Shown here one piece after another: positions 27,337 to 37,507 of a DNA stretch of 64,000 nt; position 1 is the first letter of the stretch; the number at the start of each line of letters is the position of its first letter. The position numbers and the translations under genes were made by a program. The notes under the pieces are model-generated. The model saw nothing but the letters and a program-made list of their open reading frames with translations, did not search any database and had not been told where the DNA came from. Location: NCBI GenBank assembly GCA_027488215.1, contig JAIYCB010000011.1, positions 1-64,000 of the forward strand. The letters run 5' to 3'. This stretch comes from Comamonadaceae bacterium. GTDB lineage: Bacteria > Pseudomonadota > Gammaproteobacteria > Burkholderiales > Burkholderiaceae_C.

Positions 27337-27759
27337 GTGAATTTTCGTAAACGTACACCCTCGGCCGAACCCGAGATCAACCTCATCCCCTTCATCGACG
27401 TCTTGTTGGTGGTGATCATCTTTTTGATGCTCACCGCCACCTGGTCTCGCCTGACCGAAATCAACTTGACCTTGCCCTTGGCGGATGCCCAGAAGCAAAA
27501 AGACCGACCTCAGCAGATCGTGCTCACGGTCAATGCGCAAGGCCAATACGCTGTGAACAAAGCCCCCATCGATGGCACTTCGGTCGCTGCGTTGACCGCC
27601 GTTTTGCGGCCTATGGCCTCCAAAGAAGTCACCTTGGTCATCAGCGCCGACGCGCAAGCCAGTCACCAATCGGTGGTCAATGCCATGGAAGCGGCTCGCC
27701 GCACGGGGCTCTCGCAAATCACCTTCGCCACCCAATCTTCCGAGTCCTCGGGCTCCTGA
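27337..27759 (+). CDS. exbD: ExbD/TolR family biopolymer transporter
   Basis: Partner of ExbB. One N-terminal membrane helix holds the essential aspartate (INLIPFIDVLLVVIIFLML), followed by a periplasmic domain. I preferred the GTG start (MNFRKRTPSAEPEINL), which matches family N-termini; the track opens 5 codons earlier at TTG. It is the second gene of an exbB-exbD-lpxK-trm112-kdsB run typical of Burkholderiales. Confidence 0.9.
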   Translation: MNFRKRTPSAEPEINLIPFIDVLLVVIIFLMLTATWSRLTEINLTLPLADAQKQKDRPQQIVLTVNAQGQYAVNKAPIDGTSVAALTAVLRPMASKEVTLVISADAQASHQSVVNAMEAARRTGLSQITFATQSSESSGS

Positions 27760-27764
27760 CACCC

Positions 27765-28757
27765 ATGCGCCTGTCCACCTGGCTGCACCAGCAATTGCCA
27801 CGGATCTGGACTTCTCGGGGTTGGATCGCTTGGCTGCTGCGTCCCATTGCTCTGATCCATTCGGCATTGCTATGGATTCGAGCTTTGCTCTGGCGCCGAG
27901 GCTTGCGTCAGGTGCAACGCCTGCCGGTGCCTGTGATTGTGGTGGGCAATGTGGTCGCCGGCGGTGCGGGCAAAACCCCCTTGACCATCGCCTTGGTGAA
28001 GCATTTACAGCAACAGGGCTGGCAAGCAGGCGTGATTTCTCGCGGTCATGGCCGTCTGTCGGATGACACGCGCGCAGTCTTACCCGGCAGCTTGCCTTCC
28101 GAGGTGGGGGACGAGCCCTTGCTGATCCAGCAAAAAACAGGCGCTCCCGTGTGGGTAGCGAACCAGCGTGCCGAAGCCGGGCGTGCCTTGCTGCAAGCAC
28201 ACCCTCAAGTCAATATTTTGGTATGTGACGATGGGCTGCAGCACTGGGCCCTGGCCAGGGATTTGGAAATTTGCGTCATGGACGAGCGCGGCGTCGGCAA
28301 CGGCTGGCTGCTGCCAGCGGGGCCATTGCGAGAGCCCTGGCCCCGACCTGTGGACTTGCTGCTGCACACCGGTGTCAATGGCTTAACAGGCGGCTTTCAG
28401 GCGCTTCGACAACTGGCCCCGGTAGCGCATGATGCGCAAGGCCGCAGCCTGGCTTTGTCAAGCCTGATCGGACAGCCCGTTGATGCGGTGGCCGGTCTGG
28501 CCCGTCCCGAGGCGTTTTTCGCCATGTTGCGTGCAGTCGGCCTGCAACTGAACCAGACCACTGCCTTGCCCGACCATTTTGACTATGCACAGGGGCCGCC
28601 AACCGCATCAGATCGCCATTTGCTGTGCACAGAAAAAGACGCCGTCAAACTCTGGCTGCACCAGCCTCAAGCCTTCGCCGTACCTTTGGTGCTGACGCCT
28701 GAAGTTTCGTTTTGGCAGACACTGGACAAGCGCCTTGCCGAAAAACCTTTTCGCTGA
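27765..28757 (+). CDS. lpxK: Tetraacyldisaccharide 4'-kinase
   Basis: Phosphorylates the 4' position of the lipid A disaccharide at the inner membrane. The 330 residues contain an N-terminal membrane-associated stretch, the P-loop [13 protein letters not shown] near residues 64-76, SRGHGR, and [14 protein letters not shown]. It starts 5 bp after exbD. Together with kdsB it links this cluster to LPS synthesis. Confidence 0.95.
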   Translation: MRLSTWLHQQLPRIWTSRGWIAWLLRPIALIHSALLWIRALLWRRGLRQVQRLPVPVIVVGNVVAGGAGKTPLTIALVKHLQQQGWQAGVISRGHGRLSDDTRAVLPGSLPSEVGDEPLLIQQKTGAPVWVANQRAEAGRALLQAHPQVNILVCDDGLQHWALARDLEICVMDERGVGNGWLLPAGPLREPWPRPVDLLLHTGVNGLTGGFQALRQLAPVAHDAQGRSLALSSLIGQPVDAVAGLARPEAFFAMLRAVGLQLNQTTALPDHFDYAQGPPTASDRHLLCTEKDAVKLWLHQPQAFAVPLVLTPEVSFWQTLDKRLAEKPFR

Positions 28758-28819
28758 AACTTCCCGACCCTGCAGCCCAAGCTGCTGACCAGCTTTTCTT
28801 GCGCCGTTATCATTGCCCC

Positions 28820-29026
28820 ATGGATACCAAACTTCTTGAACTGCTGGTCTGCCCGGTCACCAAAGGACCTCTGGATTTTGACCGCGAGACCCAGGAACTG
28901 CTCTCACGCAGCGCCCGCCTGGCGTACCCCATTCGCCAGGGCATTCCCATACTCCTCGAAAATGAAGCACGCACCTTGAGTGATGAGGAAATCGAGAAGC
29001 TCGCCGCATTGCGTCCCCCGCTCTGA
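28820..29026 (+). CDS. Trm112 family protein (YcaR-like)
   Basis: A 68-residue protein with the Trm112/YcaR pattern [14 protein letters not shown] ... [20 protein letters not shown]. One cysteine of the usual zinc pair is visible (VCPVTKG), so metal binding is doubtful. The gene almost always sits between lpxK and kdsB in beta- and gamma-proteobacteria; its cellular task is uncertain. The start was moved from the longer track frame to the ATG at 28820. Confidence 0.9.
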   Translation: MDTKLLELLVCPVTKGPLDFDRETQELLSRSARLAYPIRQGIPILLENEARTLSDEEIEKLAALRPPL

Positions 29027-29036
29027 AAGCCCGCGC

Positions 29037-29828
29037 ATGCATCAGGCACCTCCCAAGGGCAATTTCACTGTATTGATCCCCGCACGCATGGCGTCCAGCC
29101 GCCTGCCCGACAAACCCCTGGCCAACATCGCCGGACTGCCCATGGTCGTGCGGGTGGCCCAGCGCGCCATGTGCTCCAGTGCCCGCCAGGTGGTGGTGGC
29201 CGCTGATGACCCACGTATCTTGGCAGCTTGTGAAACCCATGGGGTGCACGCCCTGTTGACGAGACAAGATCACGTCAGCGGCAGCGACCGCCTGGCTCAA
29301 GCCTGCCAGTTGTTGAATTTGAGCGGAGATGCGGTGGTGGTCAACGTGCAAGGCGACGAGCCCTTGATCGAGCCCATACTCATCGATCAAGTGGCTCAAC
29401 TGCTCATCGATCGGCCCGAGGCCAGCATGAGCACGGCCGCGCACGCCATCACCCAACTGGCTGACTTTTGTAACCCCAATGTGGTCAAAGTGGTGACTGA
29501 TACCCGCCAGATGGCGCTTTACTTCAGCCGTGCGCCCATACCCTGGTGGCGCGATGGCCAAAGCGCAGGACAAGACGGCAATGCCTTCAGCCAGTTGCCC
29601 AGCCCACCTCCCTTGCGACATGTTGGCATTTATGCCTACCGCGCCGCTTTTCTGACTCAATTCCCCCAATTGCCTCCAGCCCCTATCGAGCAGCTGGAAT
29701 CTCTGGAGCAGCTGCGTGCCCTGTGGCACGGACACCGCATTGCCGTGCACACCACAGACCAAGCTCCGGGCCCGGGCGTGGACACCCCAGAAGATTTGGA
29801 ACGCGTTCGCGCCCTGCTGCGGGCGTAA
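29037..29828 (+). CDS. kdsB: 3-deoxy-manno-octulosonate cytidylyltransferase
   Basis: Activates KDO to CMP-KDO for the LPS inner core. The nucleotidyltransferase signature [24 protein letters not shown] is at the N-terminus, and NVQGDEPLI and [12 protein letters not shown] follow. The protein is 263 residues long. It ends with the [17 protein letters not shown] tail common to KdsB. It begins 10 bp after the Trm112-like gene. Confidence 0.96.
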   Translation: MHQAPPKGNFTVLIPARMASSRLPDKPLANIAGLPMVVRVAQRAMCSSARQVVVAADDPRILAACETHGVHALLTRQDHVSGSDRLAQACQLLNLSGDAVVVNVQGDEPLIEPILIDQVAQLLIDRPEASMSTAAHAITQLADFCNPNVVKVVTDTRQMALYFSRAPIPWWRDGQSAGQDGNAFSQLPSPPPLRHVGIYAYRAAFLTQFPQLPPAPIEQLESLEQLRALWHGHRIAVHTTDQAPGPGVDTPEDLERVRALLRA

Positions 29829-29926
29829 GCCTGGTTTGAGCCTCGCGTGATATTCTCGCCTCAGTCGTCAGCTAAACCACAGGACCCTTTCGAGGCCCGA
29901 CTGACCCACTCCATGACAAGCGATAA

Positions 29927-30592
<666 letters not shown>

Positions 30593-30616
30593 AGCCTAGC
30601 GCGCTGCCACAGGCTG

Positions 30617-30658
30617 CTCCAACAACAAAGCCCCTTTTCAGGGGCGTTGTTGTTGGAG
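30617..30658 (+). terminator. Hairpin downstream of adk
   Basis: CTCCAACAACAAAGCCCC-TTTTCA-GGGGCGTTGTTGTTGGAG pairs over 18 bp with one mismatch. It has no T-tract, so it may stabilise the 3' end or assist termination rather than act as a textbook intrinsic terminator. Confidence 0.6.
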
Positions 30659-30832
30659 GACGACAAATCAACCCAACACAGGGACCCGTCTTTTCTTGCC
30701 AATGCATGGAATGCATTGCGAGGAGCAACCAACGGGCAGCACCTGTTAACGATCAATGCAGCTACGAGTCCTTGGACGGCACGTCGGTAAATTGAAGGTT
30801 TTTTCAATGTCAAGCTTGCACAATTCAAAAAA

Positions 30833-30867
30833 CTGGTTAAAAATACAGTCACTGGATGAAATAACAG
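30833..30867 (+). promoter_or_regulatory. Two tandem LexA (SOS) boxes
   Basis: CTGG-TTAAAAAT-ACAG (30833-30848) and CTGG-ATGAAATA-ACAG (30852-30867) both match the CTG-N10-CAG SOS box and are 3 bp apart. They end 25 bp before the lexA ATG, consistent with autorepression. Confidence 0.88.
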
Positions 30868-30892
30868 CCCCAGTCCCCACAAGGAGACCGAC

Positions 30893-31564
30893 ATGACCGA
30901 CAGCCTCAAACTCACCGCCAGGCAACAAGAAATCCTGGAACTGATCCAGAACACCATCGCCAACACCGGGGCCCCACCGACCCGTGCCGAAATTGCCAAC
31001 GTGTTGGGCTTCAAATCGCCCAACGCAGCCGAAGAGCACCTCAAGGCCCTCGCCCGCAAAGGTGCCATCGAGTTGGTCAGTGGCACCTCGCGTGGCATTC
31101 GCCTCAAGGGCAGCACACGCAGCAACCAGCGCACACCCTCTGATTTGTTCAGCCTGAGCCTTCCTGGACTGGGGCAGTTGTGCTTGCCCTTGGTCGGGCG
31201 CGTGGCAGCGGGCTCTCCAATCCTGGCGCAAGAACACGTAGACCGGACCTACCAACTTGAGAGCCATTTGTTTGCCCAGCAACCCGACTATCTGCTTCGG
31301 GTGCGCGGCATGTCCATGCGCGACGCAGGCATCATGGACGGCGATCTGCTGGCCGTCAAATCCACCAAGGAAGTTCGCAACGGCCAGATCGTGGTGGCCC
31401 GCCTAGGCGACGAAGTCACCGTCAAGCGTCTGCATAAAACTTCTTCCGGTATTGAACTGCTGCCCGAAAACCCCGACTACCCCACCATCGTGGTGCACCC
31501 AGGCGAGCCGTTTGACATCGAAGGTCTTGCGGTAGGCTTGATACGCAACAGCTTCGTCATGTGA
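30893..31564 (+). CDS. lexA: LexA repressor
   Basis: SOS-response repressor that cleaves itself when RecA is activated. The N-terminal winged helix ([16 protein letters not shown] ... [33 protein letters not shown]) binds DNA. The cleavage site is the Ala-Gly in VAAGSP, with catalytic Ser in RGMSMRD and Lys in EVTVKRL. The 223 residues include a linker with ~20 extra residues relative to E. coli LexA. Tandem LexA boxes precede it, implying strong autoregulation. Confidence 0.97.
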   Translation: MTDSLKLTARQQEILELIQNTIANTGAPPTRAEIANVLGFKSPNAAEEHLKALARKGAIELVSGTSRGIRLKGSTRSNQRTPSDLFSLSLPGLGQLCLPLVGRVAAGSPILAQEHVDRTYQLESHLFAQQPDYLLRVRGMSMRDAGIMDGDLLAVKSTKEVRNGQIVVARLGDEVTVKRLHKTSSGIELLPENPDYPTIVVHPGEPFDIEGLAVGLIRNSFVM

Positions 31565-31676
31565 GTGTTTTTCGTCGCGGCTCCAGGTGGCGGGCGCTGA
31601 GATCAGCCCTGTAGCTGACGACTTTTATGAACCAATCCTGCCTGTGTCCAACCTCCATGCTTTTGAAAGGTTTCAC

Positions 31677-32000
31677 ATGGGAATCGCTCTGCTTGCCCTT
31701 TCAGGTCTGTTCAAGAACCTGCCCTCCTTCATCACCGGTGCCAAAGTGCAAAACTTGCCCAAAAGGCAACCCGTTCGTCTGCACCCCGATTGGGCGATTC
31801 GGCCTAAATCCTGCGCCCTTCCCCCGCCTGCCATCACCCATAAAACCACCCGGCAACCCAGCCTGCGGGTCCTGCGGGTCCATGAAAGTGGTCAAAACAC
31901 GATCGGCGCCGGGCGCATGGTGATCTCCGGACGCATGGCCGACGTCTGCGCCGAGCTCGATCGACTGGTTGCCATCGAAGCGCGACACCGCGCATACTGA
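31677..32000 (+). CDS. Small conserved hypothetical protein
   Basis: A 107-residue basic protein whose C-terminus (GAGRMVISGRMADVCAELDRLVAIEA) resembles a small unannotated family I associate with Burkholderiales. The middle is Pro/Arg/Lys-rich and looks disordered. No signal or membrane segment is seen. The ATG at 31677 with GAAAGG upstream is preferred over the longer track frame. It follows lexA by about 110 bp; function unknown. Confidence 0.65.
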   Translation: MGIALLALSGLFKNLPSFITGAKVQNLPKRQPVRLHPDWAIRPKSCALPPPAITHKTTRQPSLRVLRVHESGQNTIGAGRMVISGRMADVCAELDRLVAIEARHRAY

Positions 32001-32091
32001 TCTTCTCGGGGGCGCACAGCCCCCTGCCATCACCACCCAAACCGCCCTGTGTGTAACGACCAGTGCTCAATCGGGCACCTGACAAGGCACA

Positions 32092-33108
32092 ATGGCGGTC
32101 ATGAATATTGTGATCCTTGACGACTACCAGGATGTCGTCCGCAAACTCGATTGCGCAGCCAAACTCGAGAACTATCCGGCCAAGGTCTACACCAACACGG
32201 TCAAGGGAATTGGCCAATTGTCGGTCCGACTCAAAGACGCGGATGTCATTGTCTTGATTCGAGAACGCACCGGGCTTAACCGTGCTCTGATCGAGAAGTT
32301 GCCCCGGCTCAAATTGATCGCCCAGACCGGTCGTGTGGGCAGCCACATCGACTTGGCGGCGTGCACCGAACGCGGTGTGGCTGTGGCTGAAGGCGTGGGC
32401 TCGCCCATCGCCCCTGCCGAACTGACCTGGGCGCTCGTCATGGCCGCTACCCGCAGGTTGCCGCAATACATCAGCAACCTCAAACATGGCGCATGGCAGC
32501 AATCAGGCCTCAAATCCAGCTCGATGCCCGCCAATTTTGGTTTGGGAACCGTACTCAAGGGCAAGAACCTGGGCATCTGGGGCTACGGCAAAATTGGCCA
32601 ACTGGTGGCCGGGTATGGCAAAGCTTTCGGGATGCATGTGCAGATCTGGGGCAGTGACGAATCGCGCGTGCGAGCCGTCAAGGACGGGTATGCCGCCGCC
32701 ACCAGCCGGGAGGCTTTTTTTCAAACCGCAGATGTACTGAGCTTGCACCTCAGGTTGAACGAAGCCACCACCGGCATCGTGACGAACGATGACTTGGGAC
32801 TCATGAAACCCATGGCCTTGCTGGTCAACACTTCGCGTGCCGAACTGATCGAAACCAATGCCCTGATTGGGGCCCTCAACCGAGGTCGACCCGGTATGGC
32901 AGCAGTCGACGTGTTTGAGTCCGAGCCCATTTTGCAAGGCTCCGCCTTGCTGAGGCTCGAAAACTGCATTTGCACACCCCACATTGGCTATGTCGAAAAA
33001 GACAGCTATGAGCTTTATTTCGGCTCAGCGTTTGACAACGTCGTCAACTTCATCAAAGGCACGCCCACCAACATCGTCAATCCGGGCGCCTTGCAGGTGC
33101 GACGCTGA
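32092..33108 (+). CDS. D-2-hydroxyacid dehydrogenase family protein
   Basis: A 338-residue NAD-dependent dehydrogenase of the D-isomer-specific 2-hydroxyacid family (phosphoglycerate dehydrogenase-like). The NAD-binding GIWGYGKIGQLVAGYGKAFGM, the catalytic Arg in NTSRAELIET, Glu in VFESEPI and His in CTPHIGYVEK are visible. There is no ACT domain, so it is not a long-form SerA. Substrate cannot be stated. A second in-frame ATG lies three codons in. Confidence 0.87.
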   Translation: MAVMNIVILDDYQDVVRKLDCAAKLENYPAKVYTNTVKGIGQLSVRLKDADVIVLIRERTGLNRALIEKLPRLKLIAQTGRVGSHIDLAACTERGVAVAEGVGSPIAPAELTWALVMAATRRLPQYISNLKHGAWQQSGLKSSSMPANFGLGTVLKGKNLGIWGYGKIGQLVAGYGKAFGMHVQIWGSDESRVRAVKDGYAAATSREAFFQTADVLSLHLRLNEATTGIVTNDDLGLMKPMALLVNTSRAELIETNALIGALNRGRPGMAAVDVFESEPILQGSALLRLENCICTPHIGYVEKDSYELYFGSAFDNVVNFIKGTPTNIVNPGALQVRR

Positions 33109-33237
33109 CCCACCTCGCCGAAGTCACAACGACTGAAGACATAATTGGCGCTTATCGGACGGCCCTTATGCCCACTCGCTGATTGATTCACCACGTTTTT
33201 TTGGCCAGGCCTTGCGCCTTGTATTCATACTTTCATC

Positions 33238-34758
33238 ATGACCCTCGCATTCACCCAAGTCGCCATCATCGGCGCAGGCGCCATGGGGCGCGGTATTGCC
33301 CAGATCGCAGCCCAAGCAGGCAGCCAGGTCTGGCTGTACGACACGCAGCCCGAAGCCATCGCCAAAGCCCGCGATGCGGTGTTCCAGCAATGGGACAAGC
33401 TGCAAGAAAAAGGCCGCCTGACGGCCGAAGCCGTTGCAGGCCATAAAAGTCGACTGCTGGGCGCCACCAGCATGCAAGACTTGGCTGCTTGTGAATTGGT
33501 GGTTGAAGCGATTGTTGAAAAAATCGACATCAAGAAAAGCCTGTTCACTGAATTGGAAAAAGTGCTGGCCCCCACCGCCGTGATGGTGACCAACACTTCT
33601 TCACTGTCAGTGACCGCCATTGCCGCCGCCTTGCAGCGCCCCAGCCAGTTTGCCGGTTACCACTTCTTCAACCCCGTGCCGCTGATGAAGGTGGTCGAGG
33701 TGATCGCAGGCCTCAAAACCGATCCGGCTGTGTGTGAGCGGCTGACCGAATTTGCCCGTCAGATGGGGCACATGCCGGTGCAGGCGCAAGACACACCCGG
33801 CTTCATCGTCAACCACGCCGGGCGCGGTTACGGCACCGAAGCGCTGCGCATCGTGAGCGAAGGCATCGCCGATTTCGCGACGATTGATCGCATCCTGCGC
33901 GATCAGGTCGGCTTCAAACTCGGCCCCTTCGAGTTGTTTGACCTCACTGCGCTCGATGTGTCGCACCATGTGATCGAGGCGATCTACCACCAGTATTACG
34001 AAGAACCCCGTTACCGCCCTAACGTGATCACCGCCCAACGCTTGGCCGGTGGCGTTGTTGGCAAAAAGGTCGGGGAAGGTTTTTACAAATATGTAAATGG
34101 CGCGGCCCAAGTGCCCGCCGAACCATCCGTGCCCGTGGTGGACACCATCCCGCCCGTGTGGGTCTCGCCCCGCGCTGCGCGCCGCATGGAACTGCTCCAG
34201 CTGCTCAAAGACCTTGGCGCCAAAATCGAAACCGGCGCATCGCCCTCTCCTGAAGCGCTGACCATCGTTGCGCCGCTGGGCTTTGACATCACCACCGTGG
34301 CCGTGGTCGAGCGCCTGGACCCTGCCCGCACTGTGGGCATCGACATGCTGGTCAACGACGCCGCCACCAAACGCCGCGTGCTGGCCACCAACCCTGCCAC
34401 GCGGACCGACATGCGGGACGCGGCGCACGCCCTGTTTGCCCGCGACGGCAAAGCGGTCTCGGTCATTCGCGACAGCGGCGGCTTTGTGACCCAGCGTGTG
34501 GTGGCTTGCATTGTGAACATCGCCTCCGACATCTGCCAACAGCGTATTTGCACCCCGCAAGACCTGGAAACCGCCGTCACGTTGGGCCTGGCTTATCCGA
34601 TGGGCCCATTGGCCATGGGCAACCGTTTTGGTCCGGACAGCATCCTCGAAGTGCTTTTCAACATGCAAACCGTCTACGGCGACCCGCGTTATCGTCCCAG
34701 CCCTTGGCTGCGCCGCCGTGGTGCCATTGGCCTTTCCTTGATGCACACCGAAGACTGA
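33238..34758 (+). CDS. 3-hydroxyacyl-CoA dehydrogenase
   Basis: Oxidises 3-hydroxyacyl-CoA to 3-ketoacyl-CoA with NAD in beta-oxidation or phenylacetate-type catabolism. The N-terminal Rossmann motif is GAGAMGRGIAQIAAQAG; NTSSLSVTAIA and GYHFFNPVPLMKVVEV mark the catalytic region. At 506 residues it has two C-terminal dehydrogenase domains, like PaaH-type enzymes. No fused hydratase is present; the hydratase is the separate next gene, 2 bp downstream. Confidence 0.92.
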   Translation: MTLAFTQVAIIGAGAMGRGIAQIAAQAGSQVWLYDTQPEAIAKARDAVFQQWDKLQEKGRLTAEAVAGHKSRLLGATSMQDLAACELVVEAIVEKIDIKKSLFTELEKVLAPTAVMVTNTSSLSVTAIAAALQRPSQFAGYHFFNPVPLMKVVEVIAGLKTDPAVCERLTEFARQMGHMPVQAQDTPGFIVNHAGRGYGTEALRIVSEGIADFATIDRILRDQVGFKLGPFELFDLTALDVSHHVIEAIYHQYYEEPRYRPNVITAQRLAGGVVGKKVGEGFYKYVNGAAQVPAEPSVPVVDTIPPVWVSPRAARRMELLQLLKDLGAKIETGASPSPEALTIVAPLGFDITTVAVVERLDPARTVGIDMLVNDAATKRRVLATNPATRTDMRDAAHALFARDGKAVSVIRDSGGFVTQRVVACIVNIASDICQQRICTPQDLETAVTLGLAYPMGPLAMGNRFGPDSILEVLFNMQTVYGDPRYRPSPWLRRRGAIGLSLMHTED

Positions 34759-34760
34759 AG

Positions 34761-35540
34761 ATGACCGCCCAACTGCTCAGCACCAGCGAAGGCCAGACCC
34801 TGATCCTGACCCTCAGCAACCCGGAGTTTCGCAATGCCCTCGGGCCCGAGATATACGCCGCCGGGGTCGAAGCCCTGAGCGTGGCCGAATCCAGCGCCGA
34901 CGTGCGCAGCGTGGTCATCACAGGGGCCAACGGCATTTTCAGCGCGGGCGGTAATTTGCAGCGTTTGCAAAACAACCGTCAGTTGCCCCCCGAGCACCAA
35001 GCGCAAAGCATTGAAGGCCTGCACAACTGGATCGAAGCGATCCGCACGTTTCCCAAGCCAGTGATTGCCGCCGTCGAAGGCCCCGCAGCCGGTGCCGGAT
35101 TCTCCTTGGCGCTGGCTTGCGACATGATTGTGGCCGCCCGCAACAGCGTGTTCGTGATGGCCTACAGCTCCATTGCACTGTCACCCGACGGTGGCGGCAG
35201 CTGGAGCTTGGCTCGGGCCGTGCCCCGCCAGTTGGCCACCGAACTCCTGATGTGTGGGGAGCGCATCGGTGCCGATCGACTTCAACAATTGGGCGTTGTC
35301 AACCGCCTCGCCGATGCAGGCCAGGCGCTTGGGCAAGCCTTACAGCTTTGCGAACAACTCAACGCACGTGCACCCAACGCCTTGACCAGCATCAAGGATT
35401 TACTGGCCGACGCCGATGCCAGCAGCTTGACGGCTCAACTGGCCCGCGAACGCGACCACTTTGTAAAAAACCTGCACCATGCCAACGCTGGCATTGGCAT
35501 CACGGCATTTTTGAACAAGCAAAAACCCAAGTACAAATAA
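34761..35540 (+). CDS. Enoyl-CoA hydratase/isomerase family protein
   Basis: Crotonase-fold protein of 259 residues expected to hydrate enoyl-CoA. The oxyanion-hole segments GIFSAGGNLQRL and AAVEGPAAGAGFSLALACDM are typical. In the catalytic stretch FVMAYSSIALSPDGGGSW the second acidic residue is D. It starts 2 bp after the hydroxyacyl-CoA dehydrogenase stop, so the two steps are encoded together. The long upstream extension in the track is a read-through of the previous gene's other frame. Confidence 0.9.
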   Translation: MTAQLLSTSEGQTLILTLSNPEFRNALGPEIYAAGVEALSVAESSADVRSVVITGANGIFSAGGNLQRLQNNRQLPPEHQAQSIEGLHNWIEAIRTFPKPVIAAVEGPAAGAGFSLALACDMIVAARNSVFVMAYSSIALSPDGGGSWSLARAVPRQLATELLMCGERIGADRLQQLGVVNRLADAGQALGQALQLCEQLNARAPNALTSIKDLLADADASSLTAQLARERDHFVKNLHHANAGIGITAFLNKQKPKYK

Positions 35541-35597
35541 TTCGGCTGGTCCCCCAGGCGACAAAATTCCGATTCCCAGTCACTCAAAGGACAGAGC

Positions 35598-36317
35598 ATG
35601 GAAGAACCGATTCTGACAATGGAGGAAAGAGAAGCGATCAACAGCGGTCGCTGGTTCTCAAGCCTCTCTCCATCACTTCGTCACGACATACTTCGATGCG
35701 CTTACGTCAAACGACACAAAGACGGCGACATGCTCGCGGCACGGGGAGACCCGCCCGAGCAATGGATCGCCTGCGCCAAGGGCGCGGTGCGTGTGAGCTC
35801 CACCTCGGTGTCGGGCAAGCAAATCACCTTGACCTATGTGGAGCCGGGCATCTGGTTTGGCGATGTATCGATCTTCGATGGGGATCGTCGCACGCACGAT
35901 TGCTATGCACACGGCGACACCACCACCTTGAACGTGGCCAAGGCCGACTTCAAAAAAATTCTGACGCAGCACGTCGAGTTTTACGACGCCATGCTGCGCC
36001 TGCATGCACGCCGCATTCGCCAGCTCTACGGCTTGGTGGAAGACCTCAACACCCTGCCCTTGCGCGCGCGCTTGGCCAAACAGCTCAACCACTTGCTGCG
36101 CAGCTACGGCGTGCCGAGCTTGTCGGACGCCAAAGCCATTCGCATCAGCTTGCAACTGGCGCAGGAAGAACTGGCCCAGCTGCTGGGTGCATCGCGCCAA
36201 CGCGTGAACCAGGAGCTCAAGCAGATGGAGCGCGAGCAAATCATTCGCATCGAGCCGGGCGGCCTGGTGGTGTTGGACCGCGAGGCGCTGCTGCTGATCG
36301 TCAACGCGGACCACTGA
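35598..36317 (+). CDS. Crp/Fnr family transcriptional regulator
   Basis: A 239-residue regulator with an N-terminal cyclic-nucleotide-binding-like beta barrel (GDMLAARGDPPEQWIACAKGAVRVSS) and a C-terminal winged helix (SLQLAQEELAQLLGASRQRVNQELKQMEREQII). There is no Fnr-type cysteine cluster at the N-terminus. It lies between fatty-acid/acyl-CoA genes and may control them; that is inference. Confidence 0.9.
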   Translation: MEEPILTMEEREAINSGRWFSSLSPSLRHDILRCAYVKRHKDGDMLAARGDPPEQWIACAKGAVRVSSTSVSGKQITLTYVEPGIWFGDVSIFDGDRRTHDCYAHGDTTTLNVAKADFKKILTQHVEFYDAMLRLHARRIRQLYGLVEDLNTLPLRARLAKQLNHLLRSYGVPSLSDAKAIRISLQLAQEELAQLLGASRQRVNQELKQMEREQIIRIEPGGLVVLDREALLLIVNADH

Positions 36318-36381
36318 CACGCCACACTTCCACCCTCTCGCCGCAAACTGCGGCGATCACTGACTTTCGACGGGTAAACCC

Positions 36382-37467
36382 ATGAGTGCTTTTGACCATT
36401 TCGTGGGGACCCGGCCTGTCACGGGCTCTCACGCCTTTGACATCCCAGCCTTGGAGGCTTGGCTCAGCGCCAAACTCCCAGGCTTTGCGGGTCCCTTGAG
36501 CGTGGAAATGTTCAAGGGTGGCCAATCCAATCCTACCTACAAACTCATCACCCCCTCGCGCCAGTACGTGATGCGGGCCAAGCCCGGGCCAGTGGCCAAG
36601 CTGTTGCCATCGGCCCACGCCATCGAGCGCGAGTTTGCCGTGATGCAAGGCCTGCACGGCACAGGCGTTCCCGTGGCCCAAATGCATGTGCTGTGCGACG
36701 ACGAATCCGTCATCGGACGCGCGTTTTACGTCATGGAGTTTGTGCAAGGCCGCGTGTTGTGGGACCAATCCCTGCCTGGCATGACGCCCGCAGAGCGCGG
36801 CGCGATTTACGACGAAATGAACCACGTGCTAGCGGCGCTGCACAAGGTCGATTTTGCCAAGCAAGGCCTGGCCAGCTACGGCAAGCCCGGCAACTACATC
36901 GAGCGCCAAATCGGACGCTGGAGCAAACAATACGCCGCCTCCATCACCCAACCCATCCCCGAGATGGACAAGTTGATCGAGTGGCTGCCCAAAAACATCC
37001 CGGACAGCGCCAAGGATGAGTCCTTGGTCGGCATCGTGCATGGCGACTATCGGCTAGACAACCTGATGTTCCACCCCACCGAGGCCCGCGTACTCGCCGT
37101 GCTCGACTGGGAGCTGTCCACGCTGGGACACCCGCTGGCCGACTTCAGCTACCACTGCATGGCCTGGCACATCAGCCCCGGCACTTTCCGTGGCATTGGT
37201 GGACTCGACTTGGCCGCATTGGGCATTCCGTCAGAGTCCGAGTACATCCGCCGCTATTGCGATCGAACGGGCTTTACCACGCCCGAGGCCTTGGCGCAAG
37301 ACTGGAACTTTTACCTGGCCTACAACATGTTCCGCATCGCGGCCATCTTGCAAGGCATTGCCAAACGCGTCGAAGACGGCACGGCATCGAGCGAACAAGC
37401 CAAAACGTCGGGCGCGGGTGCCAAGCCCATGGCCGAGCTGGCTTGGCGTTTTGCCTGTGAAGCCTGA
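36382..37467 (+). CDS. Phosphotransferase (APH-like) family protein
   Basis: A 361-residue protein with the aminoglycoside-phosphotransferase/choline-kinase fold: [12 protein letters not shown] near the ATP loop, [14 protein letters not shown] as the catalytic loop, and [16 protein letters not shown]. Homologues of this type are routinely adjacent or fused to acyl-CoA dehydrogenases (ACAD10/11 type) and are thought to phosphorylate hydroxyacyl groups, not antibiotics. The next gene is indeed an acyl-CoA dehydrogenase, 40 bp downstream. Confidence 0.88.
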   Translation: MSAFDHFVGTRPVTGSHAFDIPALEAWLSAKLPGFAGPLSVEMFKGGQSNPTYKLITPSRQYVMRAKPGPVAKLLPSAHAIEREFAVMQGLHGTGVPVAQMHVLCDDESVIGRAFYVMEFVQGRVLWDQSLPGMTPAERGAIYDEMNHVLAALHKVDFAKQGLASYGKPGNYIERQIGRWSKQYAASITQPIPEMDKLIEWLPKNIPDSAKDESLVGIVHGDYRLDNLMFHPTEARVLAVLDWELSTLGHPLADFSYHCMAWHISPGTFRGIGGLDLAALGIPSESEYIRRYCDRTGFTTPEALAQDWNFYLAYNMFRIAAILQGIAKRVEDGTASSEQAKTSGAGAKPMAELAWRFACEA

Positions 37468-37507
37468 GCTTTTTACCCACCGAATCACCAACCCCAGGAG
37501 AGAGACC

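Larger units (their letters stand above)
30593..30892. other. Intergenic region adk / lexA
   Basis: 300 bp without a gene. It holds a long hairpin after adk (30617-30658), the palindrome CAATGCAT-GGA-ATGCATTG (30700-30718), a smaller inverted repeat ATTGAA...TTCAAT (30791-30808), and the two LexA boxes just before lexA. No frame is supported. Confidence 0.55.

Noticed and set aside
33607-34746. 379-residue minus-strand ORF opposite the hydroxyacyl-CoA dehydrogenase
   Set aside because: Same shadow effect; no motifs, and the sense gene is unambiguous.
36382-37467. Aminoglycoside resistance gene
   Set aside because: The fold is shared, but adjacency to acyl-CoA dehydrogenase and its sequence type point to a metabolic phosphotransferase.
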